DNA of 64,000 bases from CAIMFV01 sp040757715 (GCA_040757715.1 JBFLWS010000001.1:248001-312000), one strand, 5' to 3'. Shown: positions 27,041-40,873, counted from the stretch's first letter. The notes: generated by a model from the sequence alone, not told the origin. Made by a program: numbers and translations.

Positions 27041-29449
27041 TTAGAATTGAGTGTTGGTGGAGAAGCGGAAGCTTTCGACCTTGTCGTAAGATTCCTTTGA
27101 GAACACCTGGCTGAAGTCGAGACGGATCGGGCCCATGGGCGAGGTCCAGAACACGCTGAGGCCGGCGGAGCCGCGCAGGCCCAGAGTATCCGAAATCTTC
27201 GGGTTTTGTGCGCCGTTGAGACCGGTCATCTTCGCCGACTTGTCCACGAGGCCGAGCGTGCCGACGTCGGTGAACAGAGCGGTGCGAATGCCGTATTGTT
27301 CCGGCAGCGGATTGGGGAAGGCCAGCTCCACGGTGCTGATGGCGAAGAGCTTGCCGCCAAGGGCTTCGTCGAACTGGGTGTCGCGCGGGCCGATGCCGGC
27401 GATCTGGAAGCCACGGAAGGTGTTGCCACCCTTGAAGAAGCGGTCGTTGATGCGAATGGTGTCGCCGCCCCAACCGCCCACATAGCCGCCCGAAGCGAGC
27501 ACGCTCACAATGTAGTCGGCGTTGAAGCCGTAATACCAGCCGCCTTCCAATTCGGTGCGCAGGTAACGCACGTCGCCGCCCACGCCTGCAAAGTCCTGCT
27601 TCAGGTTGGCGTAGAAGCCGCGGCTGGGTCGACGCGGATCGTTCCGCATGTCGACCCCCAGGGTGTAGCCCAGCTGCGAAGCGAGGAACGAGCCGGTCTG
27701 GTCGCACACCACCACCGACACGACGCCCGCCGAGCACGATCCCGAGCTCACCGACACCCGGTCGGCGTGGAGCGAGTAGCGCGGCGAGAAGTAGGCGTTG
27801 ACGTTCAGCGGGAAGCCGAGATTGAGGCTGAGACCGGTGGATTGCGACGAGAAACCCGCCTGGCTCGAATAGTCGTACCGGTAGGAATAGAGATCGATGC
27901 CGGCGCGCAAATCGCGGCCCATGAAGCGCGGTTCGGTGAACGCGGCGTCGATCTGCTGACGCAGCGAGCCCACCGAAGCGCGCAGGCGCACGTCTTCGCC
28001 CCGGCCACGGAAGTTGTGTTCGCTGATGCCCACGTCGAGCAGCAGCTGATCCACCGAAGAGTAGCCGGCGCCGAAGGACAGTTCGCCTGTCGGCTGCTCC
28101 TGCACCTTTACCCGCAGCACGGTGCGGTCCGGCGCGCTGCCCGGAAGCTGCTCAATGTCCACGGTCTTGAAGAAGTCGAGGCGCTTCACCTCGATCTTGG
28201 AGCGGTCCACCAGCACGCGGTTATAGGCGTCGCCTTCGGCGATGCGCATCTCGCGCCGGATGACGTAGTCGAGGGTGCGGGTGTTGCCGACGATCTCGAT
28301 CCGCTCGACGTAGACGCGCGGGCCTTCCTTCACATCGAAGGTGACGTCCACCGTGCGGGTCTTGGGATTGGCCGAGTAGCGCGGACGGATGTCCACGAAG
28401 GCGAAGCCGGCGGCGCCCGCGGCGAAGGTGAGCGAATCCACCGCCGTTTCGATCTTATCGCCCTGATAGAGCTGGCCTTCGCGGATCGGCAGCAGCGCGC
28501 GCATGACGTTGGCGTTCAGCTTCTTCAGATCGGTTTCGACCTTGAGCTTGCCGAACTTGTACTTCGGCCCCTCTTCGAGGGTGTAGGTGACGACGAAGTT
28601 CTTCTGGTCCGGCTGGAGCTCAGCGGTCGAAGAAATCACCCGGAAATCGTAATAACCCTTGTTCGTGTAGAACTTCCGCAGCTGTTCGCGGTCGTACTCG
28701 ATGCGATCCGGGTCGTAGTTGTCGTTCGAAGTGAAGAAGTGATACCAGCGGGATTCCTTGGTCACCACCACATCGCGCAGCGCGTTTTCGCTGAACGACT
28801 TGTTGCCGAGGAAGTTGACGCGGAGAATGCCGGTCTTCGGACCCTCGCTGATTTCGAACACGAGGTCGACGCGCTTTTGCGGCAGCTCGATGATCTTAGG
28901 CGACACCTGCACCGCGATGCGGCCAGAGCGGCGATAGAGCTCGACGATGCGCTGCACGTCCTGCAGCACGTGCGCCTTGGTGAAAATGCTCCGCGGGTGA
29001 ATGGTCACCTCGTCCTTGAGCTTGTCCGTCCCCAGCGCGCTGTTCCCTTCGAACAGCACCTGGTTGATGATCGGGTTTTCAACCACCCGCACCGTGAGTT
29101 CACCAGTGGCGGGGTTGAGATCGATGCGCTCGTCGGAGAACAGATCGGTGCGCGCCAGCGCCTTAAGCGCCAGGTCGATGCGCGCCGCATCCACCGCGTC
29201 GCCCACGCCGATCGGCAGATAGGAGATCACCGTCCCGGCGTCGAGGCGCTCATTGCCCTTGACCGTGATGTGCCGCACCACGGCGACTTGGGGCGGAGCG
29301 GCGACGGCTGAAGGCGCGGCGGCCGGCGCAGCCGCCGTAGGAGGCGCAGGAGGCGGCGCGGTCTGGGCTGAGACGCCGGAGGCGGCGGCCCCGACGGCGA
29401 GGCTCATTCCCGTGAGCAAGGCGGTGTAGCGGACGCGGGGCTTGGACAT
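27041..29449 (-). CDS. bamA: Outer membrane protein assembly factor BamA
   Basis: 802 residues. Signal peptide and Pro/Ala-rich spacer, five POTRA domains (about 57-430; e.g. ITVKGNERLDAGTVISYLP), then an Omp85 beta-barrel. Loop 6 motif in GGNTFRGFQIAGIGPRD, and the barrel ends in Phe (STNTQF), the usual insertion signal. Core of the BAM complex that folds outer-membrane proteins. One extracellular loop carries a Cys pair (GSCSAG and VVVCDQ, 11 residues apart), possibly a disulfide. Lies between rseP and skp. Confidence 0.97.
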   Translation of the reverse strand: MSKPRVRYTALLTGMSLAVGAAASGVSAQTAPPPAPPTAAAPAAAPSAVAAPPQVAVVRHITVKGNERLDAGTVISYLPIGVGDAVDAARIDLALKALARTDLFSDERIDLNPATGELTVRVVENPIINQVLFEGNSALGTDKLKDEVTIHPRSIFTKAHVLQDVQRIVELYRRSGRIAVQVSPKIIELPQKRVDLVFEISEGPKTGILRVNFLGNKSFSENALRDVVVTKESRWYHFFTSNDNYDPDRIEYDREQLRKFYTNKGYYDFRVISSTAELQPDQKNFVVTYTLEEGPKYKFGKLKVETDLKKLNANVMRALLPIREGQLYQGDKIETAVDSLTFAAGAAGFAFVDIRPRYSANPKTRTVDVTFDVKEGPRVYVERIEIVGNTRTLDYVIRREMRIAEGDAYNRVLVDRSKIEVKRLDFFKTVDIEQLPGSAPDRTVLRVKVQEQPTGELSFGAGYSSVDQLLLDVGISEHNFRGRGEDVRLRASVGSLRQQIDAAFTEPRFMGRDLRAGIDLYSYRYDYSSQAGFSSQSTGLSLNLGFPLNVNAYFSPRYSLHADRVSVSSGSCSAGVVSVVVCDQTGSFLASQLGYTLGVDMRNDPRRPSRGFYANLKQDFAGVGGDVRYLRTELEGGWYYGFNADYIVSVLASGGYVGGWGGDTIRINDRFFKGGNTFRGFQIAGIGPRDTQFDEALGGKLFAISTVELAFPNPLPEQYGIRTALFTDVGTLGLVDKSAKMTGLNGAQNPKISDTLGLRGSAGLSVFWTSPMGPIRLDFSQVFSKESYDKVESFRFSTNTQF

Positions 29450-29478
29450 TCATCAACCGTCGACGGGCAGCGGGGCGC

Positions 29479-30702
29479 TTAGAAGAACAACCCGCCGAGT
29501 TTCTGAAACACGCTTTGCTGCTGGAGATCGTTCCAGGTGGCGAACAACATCAAACCTAAGAGTAAGGCAAGTCCTAGGCGCTGACCGATCGCCTGGATGG
29601 ACGCCGACACCGGCCGGCGCGCCACCGCCTCATAGGCGTAGAACATCAGATGCCCGCCGTCGAGGATGGGAACCGGCAATAGGTTCATAAAGCCGATTCC
29701 GGTGGAGAGAACCGCGGATAAACCCAACAAACTCAAGGCGATATTGACAAGCTTCAAGCCAAAGTTCGGCGTCGAATGCGCCGCCGCCTTGGCCACGGCG
29801 CCCGAGGTCTGGGCCATGCCGATGAAGCTGCCCAGCTGGTTCGGCGATTCTCTCCCTTGGAAGATTCGCTCCAGATAGGTGACGGTTGTGGCCAGAATGT
29901 CCCAGGTGGACTGCACGCCATGGCCGAGGGCCTCCACTGGCGTATAGCGCACGTGACGGAAGTCCGCCGGATCGCGCGACTGACCGACGCCCAGGAAACC
30001 GAGCTCGGCGGCGCGCCCCGTCAGCGGGTCGGTCCAGACCCGGCGCACGGGCACAGCCTCAATCGTCTGCACCTGCCCGGCGCGGCGCACGAGCAGACGA
30101 ATCGGCTCGCCGGAGCGCAGCCGGACATGCAGGCTGATGTCGCGAAAATCCTGGATGGCCGAGCCGTCGATCTCGACGATTTCATCGCCCACCTGGAGCC
30201 CCGCCTTGGCCGCCGGCGAGCCGGCCTGCACCGAGCCGATCCTCGGCGCCCATACGTCTGCGCCGAGGGCGAAGGACAGGGACGCGAAAATGCAGATGGC
30301 CAGGATGAAATTAGCGATCGGGCCCGCCGCCACGACGAGCGCACGCTGCCACACGGGCTTGAACGCGAAGTAGCGCTTCACCGCCGCGCTGCCCTGGCGT
30401 GCGACGACACGCTGGCGCAATTCGTCGAGATCATGCGCGTCGGGGACAGCCGAGCTTGCATCTGCATCGCCCGCGAACCGCACATAGCCGCCCAGCGGGA
30501 TCAGGGCGATGCGCCACTCGGTGCCGCTCTTGTCGCGCCAGCTGAAGAGGGTGCGGCCGAAGCCGATGGAGAAGCGGTCCACCGCCACGCCAAAGGCGCG
30601 GGCGACCAGGAAGTGCCCCATTTCGTGAATGGTCACCACCAGGGTGAGCACCAGCAGGAAGGGGATCGAATAGTAGATCGGGAAGGACAGATAGGCCGGC
30701 AT
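29479..30702 (-). CDS. rseP: Site-2 intramembrane metalloprotease RseP/MmpA
   Basis: 407 residues from ATG 30702; a TTG at 30744 overlapping dxr is possible but less family-like. Zinc motif HEMGH at 26-30 in the first membrane helix, third ligand in LLPVPILDGGHLMFY near the C-terminus, one visible PDZ domain (GSPAAKAGLQVGDEIVEIDG). Cuts transmembrane substrates such as anti-sigma factors; in Caulobacter the orthologue MmpA cleaves PodJ. Sits between dxr and bamA, a conserved order. Confidence 0.96.
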   Translation of the reverse strand: MPAYLSFPIYYSIPFLLVLTLVVTIHEMGHFLVARAFGVAVDRFSIGFGRTLFSWRDKSGTEWRIALIPLGGYVRFAGDADASSAVPDAHDLDELRQRVVARQGSAAVKRYFAFKPVWQRALVVAAGPIANFILAICIFASLSFALGADVWAPRIGSVQAGSPAAKAGLQVGDEIVEIDGSAIQDFRDISLHVRLRSGEPIRLLVRRAGQVQTIEAVPVRRVWTDPLTGRAAELGFLGVGQSRDPADFRHVRYTPVEALGHGVQSTWDILATTVTYLERIFQGRESPNQLGSFIGMAQTSGAVAKAAAHSTPNFGLKLVNIALSLLGLSAVLSTGIGFMNLLPVPILDGGHLMFYAYEAVARRPVSASIQAIGQRLGLALLLGLMLFATWNDLQQQSVFQKLGGLFF

Positions 30703-30728
30703 GTCGTCAGATGATCCCCAGGCTAACC

Positions 30729-31931
30729 TCAGTTCAAGGCCCAATGACGCCCAACAGCGTCTTGCGCCACGCGTCGCGCTTCCAAATCGATCGCGAGAGC
30801 CGCTTCCAGGCTTCCCCCGCCCCCGGCGCTCCCTCCCAGCCCGGCGGACATCTGTTGCAAGGTGTCCGCCACAACCGTGGCAATATTGAGAAAGCCGAGC
30901 CGTCCGGCAAGAAAAGCTTCCACGGCCGCCTCATTGGCGGCGTTGAGGATGGCGGGGGCTGCGCCGCCTTCGCTCAAGGCCTGCCGCGCCAGGCTCAGCG
31001 CCGGAAAGCGTTCGAGGTCAGGGGCTTCGAAGGTGAGGCTGCCCACCGCGGCCAGGTCCAGCCGCGGTGCGTCCCAAGGCAGGCGATCGGGCCAGGCCAG
31101 CGCGCAGGCGATGGGGGTGCGCATGTCCGGCGCGCCAAGCTGAGCCAAGGTCGAGCCGTCCTGGTATTCCACGAGGCTGTGGATCACCGACTGCGGGTGC
31201 ACCAGCACCTCCACCTGGTCTGGCGCGGCGTCGAACAGATAGGCGGCCTCGATCATCTCCAGGCCCTTGTTCATCATGGTGGCGCTGTCGACGGAGATCT
31301 TAGCCCCCATGCTCCAATTGGGATGGGCCACGGCCTCAGCTGGCGTGGCGGCCGCCATACGCTCCAGACTCCAGGTGCGAAACGGCCCGCCCGAGGCGGT
31401 GAGGATCAGACGCGCCATGCGCTTGGCGCAGCGCGGGTCGAGCACCTGGAAGATGGCCGAGTGTTCGGAATCCACCGGGATCACCGCCCCCCCGGCCGCC
31501 TTGGCGGCGGCGAGCAGGGTCGGTCCCATACAGACGAGGCTTTCCTTATTGGCCAGCGCCACCACCGCGCCGGCCTTGGCGGCGGCGAGGGTCGAGCGTA
31601 GGCCCGCCACGCCGACGATGGCGGCCATCACCCAATCGGCCCCGCTCACGGTGGCCTCCACCACGGCGGCCTCGCCGCCCGCGGTCTGCAGCCCCTGCCC
31701 GTCCAGGCGTTCGCGCAGCTCGGGCAGCAGGCGCTCGTCGGCGATCACCGTCAGATCAGGGCGCCAGCGCTTGGCCTGTTCCGCCAGTCGCTCCACGTTG
31801 CGGCCGGCCGCCAGTGCCGTCACCTTCACGGCGAGGCGCCCGCTGCGTTCGCCCTGCTCGATCAGGTCGAGGGTGGAGGTCCCCACCGAGCCGGTGCAGC
31901 CGAGCACAGCGATCTTGCGCACCAGGGTCAT
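30729..31931 (-). CDS. dxr: 1-deoxy-D-xylulose 5-phosphate reductoisomerase
   Basis: 400 residues from ATG 31931, overlapping the cdsA stop by four bases. Second step of the MEP isoprenoid route, feeding UppS. NADPH motif VLGCTGSVGTSTLDLI, metal-binding PVDSEHSAIFQ, TASGGPFRTWS, HPNWSMGAKISVDSATMMNKG, and C-terminal NAANEAAVEAFL. The C-terminus carries a Gly-rich stretch (GLGGSAGGGGS). Confidence 0.97.
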   Translation of the reverse strand: MTLVRKIAVLGCTGSVGTSTLDLIEQGERSGRLAVKVTALAAGRNVERLAEQAKRWRPDLTVIADERLLPELRERLDGQGLQTAGGEAAVVEATVSGADWVMAAIVGVAGLRSTLAAAKAGAVVALANKESLVCMGPTLLAAAKAAGGAVIPVDSEHSAIFQVLDPRCAKRMARLILTASGGPFRTWSLERMAAATPAEAVAHPNWSMGAKISVDSATMMNKGLEMIEAAYLFDAAPDQVEVLVHPQSVIHSLVEYQDGSTLAQLGAPDMRTPIACALAWPDRLPWDAPRLDLAAVGSLTFEAPDLERFPALSLARQALSEGGAAPAILNAANEAAVEAFLAGRLGFLNIATVVADTLQQMSAGLGGSAGGGGSLEAALAIDLEARRVAQDAVGRHWALN

Positions 31932-32759
31932 GTAGCGGCGCTCCCCAGAAGCAGGAGCCGCGCGCCGGCCACCGCCAGCACCGCGAACATCATGCCGTCC
32001 ACCCGGTCGAGCAGGCCGCCGTGGCCGGGGATCAAGTCCCCTGAATCCTTCACGCCGAACCTGCGCTTCACCAACGACTCCCACAAATCTCCGGCCATGG
32101 TCGCCAGACCCGCCGCAAGGCCGATCGCCGCACCCATTGCCGCCGAAGGCGCGCCGCGTCCCGAAAAGAACAGCGACGCCAGATAGCCTGCAAGCATCGC
32201 GCCGATCAGGCCGGCGATAAAGCCCGACCACGTCTTGTTGGGCGAGATTCGCGGCCACAGCTTCGGCCCCTTGAACAGGTTGCCGGCGGCGAAAGCGGCG
32301 ATGTCGGCGCTCCAGGTGATGGCCAACATGAGGATAGTGTAGGCGAGCCCCTGATCGCCGCTGCGCAGCCAGATCAGCGCCAGCCCGGGGCCGCCGAGAT
32401 AGAGCGCGCCAAACACCACATCGAGCGGGCGCTCGGCAAGGCCGTACCAGCGCGACACCGCGCCCACGGCGACGGCGCCCGCCAGCAACAGAATCCAAGC
32501 CAGTCCGAACACGTTGAAATAACCGGCGAAAATGGCCGGCAGCATGGCCGCGGTGAGGATGATGGCGATGCGCGCCGGGCGCTCCGGGGCGGCCATCAGC
32601 CCCCACTCGATGGCCAGGAGCGAGGCCGCCACGGACACCAGCACCATGAAGGGCCAGCCGCCCAGCCAGGTGAGCGCAAGCGCCGCCGGCGCCAGGGTCG
32701 CCGCCGAGATCACCCGCAAACGCAGATTGCCCCAATCGAAGCGCTTGGCTTCGAACCTC

Positions 32760-32773
<14 letters not shown>
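31928..32773 (-). CDS. cdsA: Phosphatidate cytidylyltransferase (CDP-diacylglycerol synthase)
   Basis: About 281 residues from TTG 32773, chosen because AGGTGG is five bases upstream and the family N-terminus (FDWGNLRLRVISA) follows; a longer frame to 32857 overlaps uppS further. Multi-spanning inner-membrane enzyme making CDP-diacylglycerol for all phospholipids. The CDP-alcohol signature is VKDSGDLIPGHGGLLDRVD near the C-terminus; SPNKTWSGFIAGL is also typical. The start overlaps uppS by 14 bases. Confidence 0.94.
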
Positions 32774-33524
<751 letters not shown>

Positions 33525-33580
33525 GGAATCTGTCCTGGAAGCCCGTCCAGGGCCGCGACGCGCCGCGGCCTCGCCCAGGC

Positions 33581-34141
33581 CTATACCTGCATGATCTCTT
33601 GTTCTTTGGTTTTCAAGGTTTCGTCGATGCGCTTCACGGCCGCATCGGTGAAGCCCTGCACCTCGGTTTCCATCCGCTTCAGTTCGTCCTGGGAAATTAC
33701 GCCGTCTTTTTCGGCTTTTTTCAGGTCTTCCATGGCCTCCCGGCGCACATTGCGCACGGCTACGCGCTGCTGCTCAGCGTATTTGGCCGCCAGCTTCACC
33801 AGGTCCTTGCGGCGCTCTTCTGTCAGGGGCGGGATCGGCACGCGCAGGGTCTGGCCGTCCACCACCGGGTTGAGGCCAAGACCGGCGGAGCGGATGGCCT
33901 TCTCCACCGCCACCACCGTGCCCTTGTCCCAGACACTGACGGTGATCATGCGCGGCTCCGGCACGCTGATGGCCGCCACCGAGGTGATGGACATGGACGA
34001 GCCATAGGCCTCCACCATGATCGGCTCCAGCAGGGTCGCCGAGGCCCGGCCGGTGCGCAGGCCGCCGAATTCGTCCTTCAGGGCCAGGACCGCCTTGTCC
34101 ATGCGGTCGCGATATTTGGGAAGCTCGGGCTTGGTGCTCAT
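33581..34141 (-). CDS. frr: Ribosome recycling factor
   Basis: 186 residues, standard length. With EF-G it splits post-termination ribosomes. Family core LKDEFGGLRTGRASATLLEPI and C-terminal RRKDLVKLAAKYAEQQRVAV-type helix bundle are clear. ATG 34141; 101 bases below pyrH in the conserved rpsB-tsf-pyrH-frr order. Confidence 0.98.
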   Translation of the reverse strand: MSTKPELPKYRDRMDKAVLALKDEFGGLRTGRASATLLEPIMVEAYGSSMSITSVAAISVPEPRMITVSVWDKGTVVAVEKAIRSAGLGLNPVVDGQTLRVPIPPLTEERRKDLVKLAAKYAEQQRVAVRNVRREAMEDLKKAEKDGVISQDELKRMETEVQGFTDAAVKRIDETLKTKEQEIMQV

Positions 34142-34242
34142 GATGGTCTCTTGGCCCTCTCCGGCCGATCTTTGGGCGATCTTTGAGCGATCTCGAAATT
34201 GTCAGATGCGCGGCCGCATACTGGTCCGCGGACGCGACCGGT

Positions 34243-35016
34243 TCAGTTGGCGGCGTCTTCGCTGATGACGGTGAACACGCCGTCGCCGGCGATCACGTCG
34301 CGCAGGGCGCCCGGACGACGGATCGAAAACACGACGATGGGAATACCGTTCTCCCGCATCAGGCTGATGGCCGAAGCGTCCATCACCTTAAGGTCCTTGG
34401 ACAGAACCTCAAGATAGCTGAGGCGTTCGTAACGCACGGCGCCAGGGTCGCGTTTGGGATCAGCGGTGTAGACGCCGTCCACGCTGGTGCCCTTCAGAAG
34501 CGCATCGCAGCCCATCTCCGCCGCGCGCAGGGCCGCGGCGGTGTCGGTGGTGAAGAAGGGATTGCCGGTGCCGGCGGCGAAGATCACCACTCGTCCCTTC
34601 TCCAGGTGCCTCTCGGCGCGGCGGCGGATGTAGGGCTCGCACACGCTCTGCATGGGAATGGCGGACTGCACTCGGGTGTCGACGCCGATACGCTCCAGGG
34701 CGTTCTGCATGGCCAGCGCGTTCATCACCGTGGCCAGCATGCCCATATAGTCGGCGCTGGCCCGCTCCATGCCCCTGGCGGCGGTGGAAAGGCCGCGGAA
34801 GATATTGCCGCCGCCAATGACGAGGCACAGCTCGACCCCGAGGGCGGCGATGGCGGCGATGTCGGCGGCCACGGCGTCCACGGTCTTCATGTCGATGCCA
34901 TAGGGGGTCTCCCCCATCAGCACCTCGCCGGAGACCTTCAGCAGCACGCGCCGATAGGTGCGGCGTCCATGGCGGGCGTTCGACGAACCGGCTTCAGAAG
35001 TGTCCACCACCGTCAT
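34243..35016 (-). CDS. pyrH: Uridylate kinase (UMP kinase)
   Basis: 257 residues, with an N-terminal extension of about 20 residues before RRVLLKVSGEVLMG. Phosphorylates UMP to UDP. Amino-acid-kinase fold: VIGGGNIFRGL, ATVMNALAMQNALE, FAAGTGNPFFTTDTAAALRA, DALLKGTSVDGVYTADPK. Located between tsf and frr. Confidence 0.97.
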   Translation of the reverse strand: MTVVDTSEAGSSNARHGRRTYRRVLLKVSGEVLMGETPYGIDMKTVDAVAADIAAIAALGVELCLVIGGGNIFRGLSTAARGMERASADYMGMLATVMNALAMQNALERIGVDTRVQSAIPMQSVCEPYIRRRAERHLEKGRVVIFAAGTGNPFFTTDTAAALRAAEMGCDALLKGTSVDGVYTADPKRDPGAVRYERLSYLEVLSKDLKVMDASAISLMRENGIPIVVFSIRRPGALRDVIAGDGVFTVISEDAAN

Positions 35017-35114
35017 GCGCCATCACCTTCCGCCGCCCGCGACTCAATCGGGCTACATTAATCCAATCCCGCCGGCGGACGCACCCCGCAAGCGCGCAAA
35101 GGGCCGCCGACATG

Positions 35115-35146
35115 CAAACGCCGGCGGGCATGAAGCCGCGCCGGCG
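35115..35146 (-). terminator. Possible weak terminator or processing hairpin between tsf and pyrH
   Basis: Two copies of the self-complementary octamer CGCCGGCG (35119-35126 and 35139-35146) can pair with a 12-base loop, followed on the minus strand by TTTG only. It would at most attenuate read-through from tsf into pyrH. Confidence 0.35.
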
Positions 35147-35171
35147 CGCTCAACTCAACTCAATGCGACGA

Positions 35172-36110
35172 TTAGGCTTGGCCGGTGAGGGCCGCCACTT
35201 CGCCGGCGAAGTCGTCGGTCTTCTTCTCCACGCCTTCGCCGAGGGCGAGACGGGCGAAGCCCACCAGCTTGATCGGGGCGCCGAGGGTCTTGGACTGTTC
35301 CGCCAGCAGCTGCTCGATGGTCTGGTCCGGGTTCATGACGAAGGCCTGCTTCAGCAGCACCACCTCTTCATAGAACTTGCGGATGCGGCCTTCGATCATC
35401 TTCTCGATCACTTGCGGCGGCTTGCCGGAGGCGGCGGCCTGTTCGGAGAAGATGGCGCGCTCGCGCTCCACCGCCGCCGGGTCCACTTCCTCGACGGTGA
35501 GGGCCAGCGGCGAGGTGGCCGCCACGTGCATGCCGATCTTACGGCCAAGGTCGTTCAGGGCCTCGGGGTTGGCCGAGGACTCCAGCGCCACCAGGACGCC
35601 GATGCGGCCGAGGTCGGGGGCGATCGCATTGTGGATGTAGCTGGCCACCACGCCCTCTTCCACCGCGAACGCGGCGAAGCGACGCACCAGCATGTTCTCG
35701 CCGATGGTGGCGATGAGCTGGGTGACCGCGTCGGCCACGGTGACGCCGTCGGCCATGGTGGCCGCGGCGAGGGCTTCCACTTCGCCCGTCACGTCGAGGG
35801 CGGTCTGGGCCACCTGGCGCGCGGCGTTCTGGAACAGTTCGTTGCGAGCCACGAAGTCGGTTTCGGCGTTCAGCTCCACCACGGCGGCGGTCTGGCCCTT
35901 GCCGTCGCGGCGCGCGGCGATGGCGATCAGGCCTTCGGCGGCTACGCGGTCAGCCTTCTTGGCGGCCTTGGAGAGGCCCTTGGCCCGCAGCCAGTCGAGG
36001 GCGGCTTCCATGTCGCCGTCGGTCTCGGCCAGGGCCTTCTTGCAATCCATCATGCCAACGCCGGACTTTTCCCGCAGCTCCTTTACGAGCGCAGCCGTAA
36101 TCTCGGCCAT
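35172..36110 (-). CDS. tsf: Elongation factor Ts
   Basis: 312 residues, full length. Nucleotide-exchange factor for EF-Tu. N-terminal UBA-like region VKELREKSGVGMMDCKKALAE, core EFDFVARN-type motif seen as LNAETDFVARNELF, and C-terminal RFALGEG-like FARLALGEGVEKK. ATG 36110 with AAGGAGG upstream, 140 bases below rpsB. Confidence 0.98.
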   Translation of the reverse strand: MAEITAALVKELREKSGVGMMDCKKALAETDGDMEAALDWLRAKGLSKAAKKADRVAAEGLIAIAARRDGKGQTAAVVELNAETDFVARNELFQNAARQVAQTALDVTGEVEALAAATMADGVTVADAVTQLIATIGENMLVRRFAAFAVEEGVVASYIHNAIAPDLGRIGVLVALESSANPEALNDLGRKIGMHVAATSPLALTVEEVDPAAVERERAIFSEQAAASGKPPQVIEKMIEGRIRKFYEEVVLLKQAFVMNPDQTIEQLLAEQSKTLGAPIKLVGFARLALGEGVEKKTDDFAGEVAALTGQA

Positions 36111-36250
36111 GACGACCTCCTTCGAATTTCTTCAGCCGAATCGCTTCGGCCAGACTTGCGACACCGCCCTAGAGCGGAACCATGTGAGTTTTGCGACGAT
36201 CGCCGCGATAGAGCGCTAAGCCCGCCGCGCGGCGATCATCGATTGAGCGA

Positions 36251-37084
36251 TCAGGCCTCGGCGGCGGGCTCGGCTTCAGCCACGGCCTCCACCGGCGCCT
36301 CGGGGGCGGCGGCGGCGGCTTCCTCGGCGGCCACGGCGCGCAGCACTGGCTCGGACGGGGCTTCCGCCGCGCCGAGGTCCACGCCCAGGGCGGCCTGGCC
36401 GGCGGCCAGACCGTCGAGCACGGCGTCGGCGATCAGGTCGCAGTAGAGCTGCAGCGCGCGGGCCGCGTCGTCATTGCCCGGGATCGGGAAGGTGACGCCG
36501 TCGGGGTCGCAATTGGTGTCGAGGATGGCCACCACCGGGATGTTCAGCTTGCGCGCTTCCTTGATGGCGATGGCTTCCTTGTTGGTGTCGATCACGAACA
36601 TCAGGTCGGGGATGCCGCCCATGTCCTTGATGCCGCCCAGGGAGAGCTCCAGCTTTTCGCGCTCGCGGGTGAGCTGCAGCAGCTCCTTCTTGGTGCGGCC
36701 CTGACCGTCGCCGTCGAGGACGCCTTCCAGTTCGCGCAGGCGGGCGATGGACTGGGAGATGGTGCGCCAGTTGGTGAGGGTGCCGCCGAGCCAGCGGTGG
36801 TTCACATAGTACTGGGCGCAGCGGCGGGCGCCGGTGGCCACGGCCTCGGCGGCCTGGCGCTTGGTGCCCACGAACAGCACGCGACCGCCGCCGGCGGCCA
36901 CTTCGCGCACCTTCACCAGGGCCTGGTGCAGGAGCGGAATGGACTGGGACAGGTCGATGATGTGGATATTGGCGCGGGAGCCAAAGATGTAGGGCTGCAT
37001 CTTCGGGTTCCAGCGGTGGGTCTGGTGACCGAAGTGCGCGCCAGCTTCCAACAGCTGACGCATGGAGAATTCAGGAAGCGCCAT
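36251..37084 (-). CDS. rpsB: 30S ribosomal protein S2
   Basis: 277 residues from ATG 37084 (AAGGAAA region upstream; a longer frame to 37273 is not S2). S2 family signals: MRQLLEAGAHFGHQTHRWNP, GRVLFVGTKRQA, NHRWLGGTLTNWRTI, LIVDTN-type FVIDTNKEAIAIKEA. The C-terminus is an Ala/Glu/Pro-rich acidic tail of about 45 residues, common in alphaproteobacteria. The 185-base region up to dnaE must hold its promoter and leader; an imperfect GC hairpin lies at 37204-37229. Confidence 0.98.
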   Translation of the reverse strand: MALPEFSMRQLLEAGAHFGHQTHRWNPKMQPYIFGSRANIHIIDLSQSIPLLHQALVKVREVAAGGGRVLFVGTKRQAAEAVATGARRCAQYYVNHRWLGGTLTNWRTISQSIARLRELEGVLDGDGQGRTKKELLQLTREREKLELSLGGIKDMGGIPDLMFVIDTNKEAIAIKEARKLNIPVVAILDTNCDPDGVTFPIPGNDDAARALQLYCDLIADAVLDGLAAGQAALGVDLGAAEAPSEPVLRAVAAEEAAAAAPEAPVEAVAEAEPAAEA

Positions 37085-37269
37085 GATCAATTTCCTTCTT
37101 CCGGTGCGCCTCCGCAGGCCATCGCCGATAACTCGGCGCCGGAACGGCGACCTTGCGGAATGCGCGAGCGCACCCGCGGGCAGCCGAACGCCTGCGTGTG
37201 AGATGGGGCGCTTCCTAAGCGTCGCCCCCAAGAAAAGCAAGCGGCAAAGGCGAAAAGCGCCGCAAGGGC

Positions 37270-40704
<3,435 letters not shown>

Positions 40705-40743
40705 GCGGCGCGACCTCCCTCTTTAGGGCCGGCCCGATCCTTA

Positions 40744-40768
40744 GCCGACTCGGGACGCAAGAGTCGGC
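40744..40768. promoter_or_regulatory. Hairpin between the sidA-like gene and dnaE
   Basis: Perfect 8-bp stem GCCGACTC (40744-40751) / GAGTCGGC (40761-40768) with a 9-base loop. No T run follows on either strand, so it is at best a weak terminator, or an mRNA-stability or processing element. Confidence 0.4.
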
Positions 40769-40783
40769 CAAAGATTTGGGGGA

Positions 40784-40873
40784 TCAGGCGAGCGCCTGGG
40801 CCATTTGACAGATCATGCACACCACCACGGCGAGCGAAGCGAGGGTGGCGAATTCGCGGACGGCGAAGGACAT
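40784..40873 (-). CDS. sidA: Predicted SOS-induced cell-division inhibitor peptide, SidA-like (29 residues)
   Basis: A 29-codon frame from ATG 40873 to TGA 40784 with the GC-rich third positions of a real gene. The peptide has a short charged N-terminus (MSFAVREF) and then one hydrophobic segment (ATLASLAVVVCMICQMAQAL) with no charge, as expected for a single-pass inner-membrane peptide. GGGAG lies eight bases before the ATG. A sigma-70-like promoter and a perfect LexA box lie just upstream. Caulobacter SidA is also 29 residues, LexA-controlled, membrane-bound, blocks division through FtsW/FtsN, and to my recollection is encoded next to dnaE. Identity is inferred from length, topology, control and location, not from alignment. 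Confidence 0.82.
   Translation of the reverse strand: MSFAVREFATLASLAVVVCMICQMAQALA

Noticed and set aside
27206..29311. 701-codon open frame opposite bamA
   Set aside because: Same shadow effect; Val/Ala/His/Arg-rich, no recognisable domain, no ribosome site.
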